Source: Takifugu bimaculatus (Eukaryota; Chordata; Actinopteri; Tetraodontiformes; Tetraodontidae). From it: 64,000 nt of DNA. Shown piece after piece: positions 25,783 to 37,716 of this stretch (its first letter is position 1; each line of letters starts with the position of its first letter). A program made the translations under genes and the position numbers. Below the pieces are notes generated by a model that was not told where the DNA came from, did not search any database, and was given only the letters and a program-made list of their open reading frames with translations. The stretch lies in assembly GCA_004026145.2 (NCBI GenBank), contig SWLE01000412.1, forward strand, positions 1-64,000, written 5' to 3'.

Positions 25783-27761
25783 TTAGAGGGGAGGTCGACC
25801 TCGGTCCTTTTCGTACCTCCGTTTGCCTTCATCGTATCTCTTGCCGAGCTTCTGGTTCCGGAGGTTCTGATTGCAGGGCTTCAGGGTGTTGTTCTGGGCC
25901 TGCTTGTTGGGGGCTTTAGTGTTTGCATAGATGGGCTGCTCAGCTGCAGCCAGACATAAGAGCAGAAACATGTGTTGGTAGGATGTTTGTTAAAGCTTCT
26001 AAAGTAAAATAAGACGTGATGCCATTAATCATCTTCACACAAACATTAATTACACTGACTCTGTGCTTCATTGGGGGGTAAATACTAATAAAAATAAAAG
26101 GTCACGCTGTATCAAAAGTTCATATTCACTTAAATTAGCCTGCTCTGGAATCATTTAAAAGATTAATTATTAATTTATCTTAATAGTTTTCAACACTTTA
26201 AATGATGTGTTTTTCAGTATTTTATCACATCAGCAGCCTGTGGAGTGGTTTTAAAAAAAATGTTTTCTGTAGTCATAAAAATCAACTTCACTGTATTTTA
26301 AAACCAAATAATATAGTTTTTTGTAACAATTGCATTTAATATGCATATGTATTTGTATTATTAATTATTTTTTCCCTCTACTTAAGGAAAATTGGACCTA
26401 TTGATTATTGAAGGGTTATTGAAGACCAAAACATTTTGGAAAACACTACCGGATCTTTTTCCTGAGGACTGTAACATTAATGCCAGAGTTGTTTCTCTAT
26501 TCTTTATATTCAGATTAAAACTCATTCAGATCAACTTTATGCTCAAATGCTGCGCTCATCCAAATGCGAGCACAGCAGCGCAGTAGAAGGGGATAGAGTA
26601 GCGTGGGTGACCTTTCAGTTTTACTGGTATCACAGCTTCAGAATTCACCCCCACAACAAGTGTGACCAGATGTCAGTGAGTTTCTCATGAACTGTCTCTC
26701 TCACACAACTGCGGTCACTTTAACCACACAGCAGAGGAACAACAGCCCCCGTTCCTTTTAGTCTGAGCTCTCTGCTGTTGAACTGACTACCCCTTTTGCT
26801 CAGGTTGCATCCATCTCCTGAGGACCGGAGCTGCTCATGCACCAGAAGGACTTCCTCTCTCTCGCTTTTCTCATCAGGTGTACTGGTCTTTATGTTGCTG
26901 ATTTTGGTTGCTGTAATCTAGAGTCCAGTTTAGACACACAAATGACAAGATAGGACAAATACCGCTTTTCTTGCCGCATCGTCTCCTCAGCAGGACACAT
27001 AGGAGCAGGAAGACAATTAGGATTAAAGCAGACGCCCCAACCAGGACCCACTGCCAGAAGTTTTTAAATGTGAACGGCCGAGACACTGAGGAGGGAAAAA
27101 TAGGTCAATATATCAACTATTAAATGAATTGTCACACTTCTGTGTGGCTACAAATCAATATAATCGTCTTTTGGTGCAGATTAAAGAACATTGAAGAGAA
27201 ATTTCAAGGCCAGATGCAGAGACCCACAACCTTCTTGCTATGAGGCAATGGTGCTACCCAGGAGACCACCGTACAGACACAATTCTAGCCTTAAATGTTC
27301 TTAAATGTCCACTTTAGCAGTTATGATGATAAGGAGAACTTGACAAGCAGAGGAGTTTAAATAGCTCTTCTTCCCCCAGACGACAATGCGTAGACCATGG
27401 AATCGTCTCAGGGACAACTCAGGGACTCAACCCTGCTGTTGAATTGACCTCAGACCCATCGGGTCACATTAATTGTGTTAAAAGCAAAGAGAGGCCAAAT
27501 ATTCATCACTACAGAGCAATATAATCAACACTTGAACTCCATCTGCTACGCAACATGACCAGACAAGTGGTAGGCTATAGAGCAGTACACACACATACAC
27601 GCAGACACACACACCTTCTCTATCCGTAACTAGTGACCGGAGCGTTGTGTGTTCCACAATCCTGGCTGTCATGAGGAAAACAAATAGTAATAAGTGTTTA
27701 TTCAGTCAAGTATTTGATGATGTCGGGCTTTCTTTCAACACACAGACGGTTCATCAACAAC

Positions 27762-27795
<34 letters not shown>

Positions 27796-28181
27796 ATCTC
27801 AATTAGGCGCACAAATTAGGATCTTACCAGAATTAACTCCAAATACTTACTAATAGTTACTTTTGTTCGATTGCTGGTGCTTTTGTGATGGTTTGGTAGT
27901 TCTGCTGTAACATGGCAAAAGTACCATCCGCTGTTCTCTTCCGTTGCATTCGTGGTGTAATTCAGCATGGCGTTATTTATTGAAGTCGTAGTTTTATTTA
28001 TCCTGCTTCCATTTAGTTTTTTAATGGCTGAGGACTGATTGGAGGTGAAATACCACATCACCCTAAATCTCTGGAATCCATCGGCCAAATCGCACTTAAA
28101 ACGTAGAGCTGAGCCAGAGAGTAACGTCACCCACTTGGTCTCTTTATCCAGTATCACAAGGTCTCCAGCCGATGTTGCTGC

Positions 28182-28250
<69 letters not shown>

Positions 28251-28413
28251 GGCAGACAGGCAGACAGATAGATAGATAGATAGATAGGTAGATAGATAGA
28301 TGGATAGATTGAGATTGACAGTCTAATGCCATATAATTTGAAATAATGTTTAGTTGGAATGTTAAAGTAGTCTTACTTGCGAGGACAACCAATGTCAAGC
28401 ACCACAGCAGCAT
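25783..28413 (-). CDS. Single-Ig-domain membrane receptor, TMIGD2 (CD28H)-like
   Basis: Exons: 28377-28413, 27851-28177, 27615-27665, 26963-27085, 25783-25943, total 699 nt, 232 codons plus stop, phases all consistent. Start chosen at 28413, giving signal peptide MLLWCLTLVVLAS; an in-frame ATG at 28455 would add 14 residues. Residues about 13-121 form one V-type Ig domain: FKCD, RFRVMWYF, GWYFC, then VTAELP, with several N-linked sites (NQS, NGS, NKT, NYT, NAT). Then a short stalk exon, a transmembrane exon (WVLVGASALILIVFLLLCVLL) ending in RRRCGKK, and a basic tail starting EQPIYANTKAP. In human TMIGD2 the Ig domain has RV-W and a VEIP stretch after the second Cys, and the gene sits beside FSD1, as here. 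The tail tyrosine is in YANT, a Y-x-N (Grb2-SH2 type) context. Orthology is inferred, not proven; another Ig receptor family remains possible. Confidence 0.72.
27763..27793. repeat. (GT)n microsatellite
   Basis: About 15 TG units in an intron of the Ig-receptor gene. Confidence 0.93.
28178..28310. repeat. (CAGA)n/(GATA)n compound tetranucleotide microsatellite
   Basis: About 20 CAGA units followed by GATA/GGTA variants. It lies in intron 1 of the Ig-receptor gene and directly abuts the exon 2 acceptor. Confidence 0.96.
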
Positions 28414-28611
28414 TTCCGCTGTATCATGACGAGGTGGTCTTCTTCTGAGGCTCATCCTGTCTCTGCCGTCTGTCTGTCTGTCTGTCGGTCTGCACATGAA
28501 GTAGGTGAAGCGGTGGGAGGAGGAGTTTTGGGTTGGGTGGTTTTTATTTGTTATTTCATTTGTTGTGCTGTGAGAATCACTTCTGCTGACGCTTCAAGGC
28601 AGCAGCTGAAG

Positions 28612-29351
28612 ATGGAAACTGGGGCGTTCGCCATGATCTTGTATATTGCACATCCTGCTACCGTGCATAACTAGTAGTATATGTAGTAGATTATCTACAA
28701 CTAGTTAAATAAAAGCAGTGAGCAGCATGTGAGACTCATGTGGGATGTGGTGCAAGGGTGCTAAAACACATTTTGAACAGATGCCCACAAGCATGGTAGA
28801 ACTTGGATCCTTGGTTTCCTGTGAGAAGACACAACTTTTATTTGACATACAACTGAAACATCTTTCCTATCATAGGTTGCTCCCGATAACTGTATTCTTA
28901 TTATGACATCTTAAAATATAAAACTAAAAATATCTTTAAACACATGATTACACTGGCATCATACTGATTTTCCAGAGATGAAGAGTTGTGTGCAGTTCTT
29001 GATTTTTCTGTTTTGTTCTTATGTAAATTGGTGTTTTAGTTTCCTGATTCAGGGGTTGCAACTGAAATTTAGTGCAAAATTTCTTCATGCAACGGAGGCA
29101 TAAAGATTAAAGTGTCCTCAAAAGGAAGCATCTTATCGTACCGGCTGAGCAAACTGTGTTTTTACAGAAACCTCAACCTTAAAACCATCATCGTCAGAGA
29201 CAGACTGAAAGTTGGCCTTGTTTGTGATGTCATGAAATCCTATTCACACAGCAGCTAAATTAAATGTGTAAATGGGGCTTAACTAGTTGTAGATAATCTA
29301 CTATATAGGATGTACAATATACAAGATCATGGCGAACGCCCAAGTTTCCAT
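28612..29351. mobile_element. Inverted-repeat element (MITE-like), about 740 bp
   Basis: The left arm 28612-28708 and right arm 29279-29351 are reverse complements. Shared blocks include ATGGAAACT, GGGCGTTCGCCATGATC and GATTATCTACAACTAG. The left arm carries about 20 extra bases near 28660-28680. The interior of about 570 bases has no transposase-like frame. I see no clear target duplication, so the family is unknown. Confidence 0.6.
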
Positions 29352-29552
29352 TTCTACTTTAATGAAAACCACTAACAAAAATAGTCTACATGTCGATAAA
29401 GTGTTCATATTTTCTTTTTTTTAATAATGTTTTTCACCACTGCATACATGTTTGCAGCCAAATAAGGCTGTTTCCTTTGTGTTATACAGCTGCTCTGGTA
29501 TTTTGACTAATTCAGCATGTTGTCTTCCTTCATCCAGTTGCCAATAATACAG

Positions 29553-29800
29553 CTCGGGGCAGCAGCAGCTCAGTCTTTACGGGACTGACTGAGACTTGGA
29601 AGGTTGTCAGTTCAAACCCCAGTGCATACAAAACATGGAAGGTGTCCTGGTAGTAGGGGGAGGTTCCCCCAGAGCACCACCAAAACCCTTCAGCAAGATA
29701 TCAAACCCATATGCATGCCAAATATGCAGCTGGGACAGGCCCCTGGCCCCAGCATGCCCACAACCCCATTGTCAATAAAGCAGTTAAGAAAAAGGAATTT
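29553..29800 (+). mobile_element. tRNA-derived SINE (common teleost type)
   Basis: The head GGGGCAGCAGCAGCTCAGTC contains an A-box-like motif, and GTCAGTTCAAACCCC is a good B box (GGTTCRANNC type). The body, with 'CAGCAAGATATCAAACCC', a CTGGGACAGGCCCCTGG segment and the GCATGCCCAC end, follows the layout of the abundant percomorph SINE as I remember it. It is old and diverged. It sits about 0.55 kb upstream of the fsd1 ATG. Confidence 0.65.
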
Positions 29801-30348
29801 TCAAATGTCACATATTTGTTTCTTTGACATACAATGCTCACATTTCTCCTGTTTATTCATCTATCAACAATTACGGGTAATATACATGGTATTTCTTATC
29901 AAAGTTTTTTGTGAATTCTAAGTAATATTTCACAGTCTCACACTATTTTTTTTAAACATAAACTTACTTACTTGGAAAACTAAAAACAGCTTAATTAATA
30001 AGCATTAACATTGACAATCTCTATCTATTTATATACTTACAATATAGAATAATTAGAAATCATTTTAGATTCTAGATTCTTGATCATTCGTTTTTCGGGG
30101 GTTTCAAGTATCCCTGAAAGCAGCATGACTCATTCCCGTCACAAAACACCAATTCCCAGAATTCCTCTGCGCGTGCGCACTACGCAAAACGGGCCAGAGG
30201 CGTTTTCAGTGTTCGTACGAAGATGCGTTCCACTCAGGCAGCATCAGTACCAGCTCCGCCGTCCCAATAAACCCAAAAACCGGGGACCCGAGGTGGAATC
30301 CCGGCGGCGTTAGCAGCTCGGGCGTCGCAGATACATCTGAGGGGCGAG

Positions 30349-33300
30349 ATGGGAGACCAGAAGGTGAGCGGGAGCCGGAGGAACAGGTGTTTCTGATGGG
30401 GGGAAGCCGTTTAGGGCGTAGTGTACAAAGGAAAGAGGAACAAGCTGCGATTGGGGAGTTAACTTCGATATCGCTGCTGGGACGGCATTTGCCTGTTTGG
30501 ATGTGAGCTTTGTCTTGTGCTGGTCAGTGATCAGTTTGCCATCGATCTATCAGCGTATATATTGCCGGACTGGCGGCCTGGGCTCATCTCCCCTGCACCA
30601 GGCGATCCCTCGGTCAGATCGGGCTCATTCACGGCGAAATAGCCCGTGTAGATGCAAAATGAGTGACGACATATCAAAGCTGTGATCCGTATGATAATCG
30701 ACCCGGTCTATTTCCAGTCCCTTTCAAGCCGGCTGCTGAATGGTTGTAAGCAGCCTTATTAAATTATGAATGCGCATCCTTCCGCCCTGTGTCCTTTCTC
30801 TCCCCCCCCCTCCTCTGCTGCAATGAGGTTACATCCCAGTCTGGACAACGAATGGCCATGCACGCACTGATTAACACACACTGGTCTTCTAGTCCGTCAC
30901 ATAATCTCAGGGATTGCTCAGAATGTAAAGCCAAATATGTACTGTTTTCTGTTTTCCTCCAGGAATCTCTGCGTAAGATCACCCACACGCTCGCCTTAAA
31001 GAATGAGGAGATATCCAACTTCGTCTGTGCGCTGAAGCAGAGCCTGGAAAACTTAGAGGTGCGGCAAAAAAGGATTTGACATAGCGTTATAGTGCAGACG
31101 CCCAGGTAATCATATTGTCATGTGACACCAGGCAAACGCCAACAGAGTCCAGGAGGAGCTGGAGTCTGAGTTTACCTCCCTCTACAGTGTCCTGGATGAG
31201 ATGAAGGAGAACATGATGACGCGCATCAAACAGGAGAGAGCCGGTCGCACCTATGAGCTCCAGGTATCTGCTGCTGTGTCTGCATTTACTTCTCCTGACG
31301 TTGATGTTTGTTCATTAGCGACCTCTTACTACTTCTGTCAATAACACAGGGATGGAATTATCCTTCAGACATTAACGTATGACGCTCTTGTGGTCATGAA
31401 GGTGTGCACTGCTGCATAAAAACCTGGAGCTAAGATACCCTCCTCATCGTCACACCACAGTTATATAATATATACAGGACAGGACTTAGGAGCACTTTGA
31501 TTTAGAGTTGAGGCGAGCTGTTCGTTTGCTGCACCACTGTGAGCTACAGCTTCTGTTTCCTGTAAAGTATATGCTGCGGTTTTCTGTTGGGTGCTCAGGG
31601 GTATGTGAGTTTCATCTTTTCCCTTCTGTCAGTCTGGCCAATCGCCCATGACACCAGAGCCTGTGCATGCTGCAAGAAGTTTACATCAGTCTTTGCAGAA
31701 GCAAGATATGATTATTTGTGTTTTCCTATATCAGCTATCTGACATCAGTAACGCTGCCACAACAGTCACTTGATTCCAATCAGGCAGACATGTGGTTCAT
31801 CTATATGAAATACGATGAGTTGCGTGATAAATAATATAACCCTGTTATATAATGAAGAGACCAGTGAGGGAGGAAATTACAGCAAAGACTTTACTAAAAA
31901 AGCAACATTTCTGTCACCTCATACCAAATGTTGAGCCAACTAACTATTTTCTAGACCTCCTAAAACCCAGGTGGACTGACATAGATGTTAGTCTTTCCAG
32001 ATCCATATGTTGTCTCTTTAATGCTGTCTCTGGTAGATGTGCAGCCTGGGGAGCAGGCCATGACTATCAACTGATACCGCTAGCACCGCGGTGTTAGCAG
32101 GCAACACAATGGCTGCATTATCTCTAATGAGGAGTGTGTACATGTTGGCAGATGTAACTGTGTGTGTGTGTGTGTGTGTTCATGCTCAGAGTCAGCTGAG
32201 CGCTGGTTCCAAAGCCCTGGAGAGTTCGGAGGAGCTGCTTGAGCTGGCCAATCAGACGCTCTGCTCCTCTGAGACGGACGGTTTCACTCAGGTAACCCAC
32301 CCAGCGTCGTGCTGCTCCACTGTTCCCTCTGCTGTTTTTTTTTTGTTATTTCAAAGACCAATCATGGACTTCACTGTCCGTGCATATGTAATTTAATCCA
32401 ACCTTTCTGTGGTGTCACATGATTTTAACACAGCCACCAGTGACTTTGTTGTGACAACATGATGGGCTCCAACTCAGTTTTCTCTTCGCTCCGTATCTCT
32501 CCTTTTCCTTTCCCTTCTCTGCTTCTTCTCTCCAGGCGGCCAAAGACATTAAGGATAGGTATAGTACACAGCCATCCATTATTTCCCATCTCTCCTAGCC
32601 TGTAACCACTGAACTCATATGCTAGCATGCATGCATTCAGACTATCTAGCCACAGCAACTATTTGGTAGACAATAAGCACAATGGAAAACTTTCTACTTG
32701 AGAGTCATGTGTCTTTGTGTTTCCCACCATCTTCTGGAGTCTGTACCGTCCTGTGTCAGCCCCCCCTGCTCCTCCTCCTCCTCTAGCTCTTCTTTATGAA
32801 TGTCAATCAGGGTGATGAGTCCAGTGGTAGTGAACAGTTTAGCTAGCAGCCTCTCCTACGACACTGCTCACAGTGTTTGTTGTTTTGCCTGAGATCCCGG
32901 TTGAGTAACGGTCTCTACTTGTTTCCACTCCGTGTGTGTTTGTGTTTGTGTGTTTGTGCGTATCTCTTTCTGCCCGCAGCGTGACAATGGCCCCAGCTTT
33001 TCGCCTCTCCCTGAAGGCTAAAGCCAGTGACAACATGAGTCACTTGATGGTGGATTTCAGTCAGGAGAGGTCGATGCTGCAGGGCCTTAAATTTCTCCCA
33101 GGTCTGCTCCACTTTTATTTTGAAAGCAATACATCCCATTTAAGATCGGATAATGTCACGTTTTTGCTCCAAGGTTGACTCAGCTAAATTGTGACAATTG
33201 TTTTGTTGGTCTGTTGTAACAACTTGTGACCTAGACTCAATAATCTCACCAGTATTTTCTGTTAAAAAGATTTAAGGTTGATGTGAGAGGAAGTTGCTCA

Positions 33301-35740
33301 CAGTGATGAAACCGCAGGAGGAGGCTCTTTAACTTCTGTAGTGCACTGAGCTGCTTGTACAACCGCGCTAATTTAAAAGAAAAAGCTTCCATTTATGTCA
33401 AACCTGACCGCAATACAGGAAGTCAATTTTTAAATGTTTCATTTAATTGAATAAAGGATCTCCCCTTCGCAGTTCCTGCCACCCCTGAGATCCAGATCTC
33501 AGACTGCCAAGTGTGTGACAACACCATCACCGTTGTTTGGACCCTCCCGGAGCCCGACAACAAGATAGACCATTACATACTGGAACACCGGCGCACGAAC
33601 CACGAGGGCCCGCCGCGCATCCGAGAGGACTACCCCTGGATGGTGGTGGAGGGGATCCGGGAGACGGAGCACACGCTCAGAGGTGGGTGGGAGGAGGACG
33701 CGAGGAGGGATGAGGCAGCGCAACGCCGCTCGGTTAATGATCCGGTTTTGTGTCCAAGGTCTGCGCTTTGATACCCGGTACATGACGTTCAGAGTGAAGG
33801 CGTGCAACAAGGCCGTGGCGGGAGAGTTCTCCGAGCCGGTGACGCTGGAAACCCACGGTGAGAATGATTAGCGCGACTGAAAAGACGAGTGGGTGTCTCA
33901 CAACCTCTGGCTCATTTTCAGCATTCAGCTTCAAACTGGACTACTCGTCATCGCACCAGAACCTGAAGGTGGAGGACATGAATGTGGAGTGGGACGGCAG
34001 CGGGGGGAAACCGCAGGACATCCGCAAAGAGAAGAACAGAACCAACTCCCCAATGCACTCGCCAGCCAGGTGTGTGTGGTCGGGAGGCTCAAAGCGATTA
34101 AGCTGCAACCCAATGAGTAGAAAATCCTCCAACCTGTGTCTTCAGGTCAGCCCTGATGTCCCCTAAGAGGGCCCCAACGGCCCGGCCCGGCAGAGACAGA
34201 TTTACTGCCGAGTCCTACACGGTTCTGGGTAAGAGTTCACTCCCACACAACAAACATCTTCATCATCATCATCATCACACTGAGGTCATAGATGCACAGT
34301 TTTCTGAAACAGAGCAGCTTTTCAAGCGCCCCCCCCCCATCATTCAGTCCATTAATTAACCACAGTCAACCCTGAGGATCTTTCAAAACAAACGCGAATA
34401 GTTATAAAGAAATAATTCACCACTGAAATGATGTAATTACAGTTCTCGGTTTAGGGATCCTGAAGCGGCGGGAAGCATTTCAAGCACGAGGCGGCTTGTG
34501 CTGCCGCAGCTCTGCATGATTTATTGTGTGTCCCGACAGCCGACACCATGATCGACGCCGGCCAGCAGTACTGGGAGGTGCGGTTTGACAAGGAGAGCAA
34601 AGCCTTCGCTGTGGGCGTGGCCTTGAGGAGCCTCGGGCGATTCGACCAGCTGGGAAAGAGCGGCGCTTCCTGGTGCATCCACCTGAACAACTGGCTGCAG
34701 CAGAGCCTCACAGCCAAGCACAACAACAAGGCGCGCACGCTGGACTGTCCCATCCCCAACAGTATAGGGGTGTTCGTCAACTATGAAGAAGGTCAGAACA
34801 TGAGAAATATGTACCAAACAACACTAGAAACTGCTTCTTGTGGCTTGGAAAATGGGTTTTAAATCCAGTTCTGTTGTAGAATATTGTTAATTGATACCGT
34901 TTATGATGTATAATAGAGGAAGGTGAAGCGGGATAATCCAAAAACATACACAACTGCAGTAATGGCTTGGGGTTAAACGTCTGAATGCAGCCTTTTGCTA
35001 ACAATAAAGTGTTCCCAAAGTGTCACATTCCCTACAGGCCTGTTGAATAGTCCTCACAACAATAGCAGATTCAGACACCTTTCAGTGGGAGTGTTTCCAA
35101 ATTTCCTGTAAGATCTACAAGGCTCCCTGCGCTTTCAGCGGAGAAGCTCCTGTACTGAAACGGAGTTTAGATGGATTTTCATTTTGCAAAAAATGTTTAC
35201 AGTACTTAAAATTCAAATGTTGCCCCATAAAAAAGTCTAATTGACATTTTTACAAAGCTATGGACATCCTACTTGTAGCCATTTATCTGTTGGGCATAAT
35301 ACTTTTGCTCTTTCCATTCAAATGTAGATGAAACACCAACTAGTCCAGAGTGGCCTGAAGGTGGCGCTCACGCCAAAACGGTGACATTAGGGTTAGGGTT
35401 AGGTTAACCCTGAGTTTTACTTTGCTTATACAACATCAAGGGTTAGGGGTTAGGGGTTAGGTTAACCTAGGGGTTAGGTTAACCCTAACCCTAACCCTTA
35501 GAGCCAGATGTTGTATAAGCAAAGTAAAACTTTCACAACTACCTTCCAACCACTGTAATAATGGGGACGAAAAATTACATGTACTACAACATAGTAGATA
35601 TAAAACACACACACACCTGGTAAATGCAGTTATTTTGTTTGCCTAAAAGATTACTGCTTAGTTTACCTGAAAGGGTCAAAGAGTTCAGGGCCGCACCTTC
35701 TTACATCACCAAACCCAGATGTTTACCGGGAGTGTGTAGA

Positions 35741-35779
<39 letters not shown>

Positions 35780-36226
35780 CACATGCTCTTTGTGTTAACA
35801 TGCAGAGATGCTTCTGTTTGAAGCGAGTGTGTTTAAACGGTCAAATCAACTCCCTGCGTCTTTGACCGTGCACGTGCCTCCTCCTCTCCTGCAGGTGTTC
35901 TCTCGTTCTATAACGCCAAGACAAAACAGCTGATGCACACCTTCAAAACCAAGTTCCAGCAGCCGGTTATTCCAGCTTTCATGGTGAGAAAAAGCGCCGT
36001 TCTGTCTCGAGCTCCCTCCTAGCGTGCGGCTCACGCCCACATGGAAGCGACTGAACAGCCGCGAGGGGAATTTGGTGATTTGTGTGCAGACTCGGGGTGA
36101 TAACTGTGCTCTCCGCAGGTGTGGAACGGCAGTTTTTCAGTGGTGACCGGCCTGCAGGTTCCCAGCGTGGTGCACAGCAGCCAGAGGAGAAACAGCACCA
36201 GCAGCTCCAATGCCAGCCTCACCTAG
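30349..36226 (+). CDS. fsd1: Fibronectin type III and SPRY domain-containing protein 1
   Basis: Microtubule-associated TRIM-like protein of centrosomes. Exons: 30349-30363, 30963-31058, 31132-31263, 32190-32291, 32536-32558 (23-nt microexon), 32980-33101, 33473-33682, 33759-33857, 33922-34069, 34146-34228, 34540-34791, 35895-35983, 36119-36226, total 1479 nt, 492 codons plus stop, close to human FSD1. No RING or B-box. Residues about 6-120 are coiled coil (ESLRKITHTLALKNEEISNF, VQEELESEFTSLYSVLDEM). A fibronectin III domain spans about 164-266 (ATPEIQISDCQVCDNTITVV). A low-complexity linker follows, then a B30.2/SPRY domain at about 300-475 (YTVLADTMIDAGQQYWEV, GVFVNYEEGVLSFYNAK). The start is a five-codon first exon, MGDQK. 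Intron 11 carries a telomere-like palindrome. Stops in a Ser/Asn-rich tail. Confidence 0.95.
35388..35531. repeat. Telomere-like TTAGGG palindrome flanked by 25-bp inverted arms
   Basis: Inside fsd1 intron 11. The arms 35413-35437 and 35507-35531 are exact reverse complements (AGTTTTACTTTGCTTATACA...). Between them are forward GGGTTAG/GGGGTTAG units, then reversed CCCTAACCCTAA units, so the loop itself is head-to-head telomere-type repeat. More TTAGGGTTAGGG lies just outside the left arm, at 35388-35404. Confidence 0.9.
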
Positions 36227-37716
36227 ACCCCTCCGGCACAGCCGGCCTGGCGCCTCCCGGGTCTGAGTGCAGGCGCGGCTGCAGACCGTGAACTCTGACC
36301 TGCCTGGGGTCCGAGCCGCACCCCGGAAGGGTTGCGTTCAGGTTCCCGAGCAGTGTCTGTGTTGCGCGGTGATAACATAGATGTGGGGAGATGTGCAGAT
36401 TGTTTGGCGCACGCTAGCTGTAGTCTTACTAGTTGTCCTGTCACCACACGCTGATTCAACACCGACCCTCCGCTGCTGGAGCGATGACCTGGCGCTGGCC
36501 GCTGTCCTTCCTCTTCCTGTCCATCTTCAGAACTGTCAGCGCAGCCAGCTGCTGGTGCAGGGTCAGGGCCTGCCTGTCTGCTCTCTCCCCGTGCCTTCCT
36601 CCTCATTTCAAACACAAGCAAGTCAGGTGATCTCTGATGCTTCACTCTGTTGCCGTTTCAAGCTAAAACTGCTAAATGTGTCAGTGTTACTAAAGCCAGG
36701 GTCCATTTTAGTGATAGGTACAGAATCTGCTTCTGCTCTTGACAGCAACACTGACTAGAATGTAGCTGATCACCCATTCAGGATTTCTTAGTCTCTTTGC
36801 CAGCAACTGCTAGATCAGAAAAACCAAACATCACATATTCTATAGGTAATGTAATTCTTGCCGAGGCATGCAGATTTAACAGTGTTTCCTCCTTGTTATT
36901 ACTCCCACAGTACATGTTCTCTGCACTAATGTGATTTACATGGAACGGCTGCAGTTTCCTCCGACAGCTGAAGGATCAGATGTGATCGCTGGTGATCGTC
37001 CAGGTTTTGATCACCTGACTGCGCCCTAATGCTTGTACGTGCTTTACGTTTGTGTAGAATCCTGAAGAATAATCAGATTTATAAATTGGAACGTTTCCTA
37101 GTCCAAATGCAACAGGCAGTGATTAGCCTCCGCTAACGAGTTAGCTTAGCTTAGGATCTGGGAAAAAGCCAAAATAATGTGAAACCCTTTGTCCTTGTTT
37201 AACAGTCTGACACACGTTGACAGTCTTGTTGCTCCTTTTTTTTGATTTACTGTAGCCTGCAATGCTTTAAAGAAGCATCAAGAATGTTTTATTTCACTCA
37301 TTGACATATAGTTTATTGTAAATACTTTAAGTTTTCCACTATAATGTATCATCATCGAGGTAATAAAGGAGTGAGAACACTTTTTTTGGTTCTTTAAATC
37401 CAAAGCAGATTTTATAGAAAATGTACAGTAATGTTTTCTGCGTGCATACCTAATTTCACAGAGAGCAAAAGTGCTAGAAAATGTAAAAAAAAAATAAAAT
37501 ATATACAATAATACAGGAGGCATAGGGACATCAATGCAACGTCATGGCTGAGGCACATTAACAAAAACTTTTGGAAACACAATGTACTTGTAAATGAAAC
37601 AGTTTTAAATGTGCAAAAACAGATGTTTTCATCAGTTTAACAATGAGAGTCCATCATCTCCGGAGGTTTGGTGCTCTCTGGCTCAGCCCCCCCCCCCCCC
37701 CCCCCCCAGGCTGGGG
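36227..37716. other. Convergent 3' ends of fsd1 and stap2
   Basis: No exon. A minus-strand AATAAA (TTTATT) at about 37289 and 37312 suits the stap2 transcript; a plus-strand AATAAA at about 37362 could end fsd1, which would make the two 3'UTRs overlap. A run of about 20 C lies at 37687-37707. Confidence 0.45.

Larger units (their letters stand above)
28456..30348. other. Spacer between the Ig-receptor gene and fsd1 (divergent)
   Basis: Holds an inverted-repeat element (28612-29351), a SINE (about 29553-29800) and the fsd1 promoter side. No exon was recognised. GCGCGTGCGC near 30168 is an NRF1-like site near the fsd1 start. Confidence 0.5.

Noticed and set aside
28144..28497. Repetitive Cys-Leu-Ser open frame
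   Set aside because: Translation of the CAGA/GATA microsatellite; only its first part overlaps the real signal-peptide exon.
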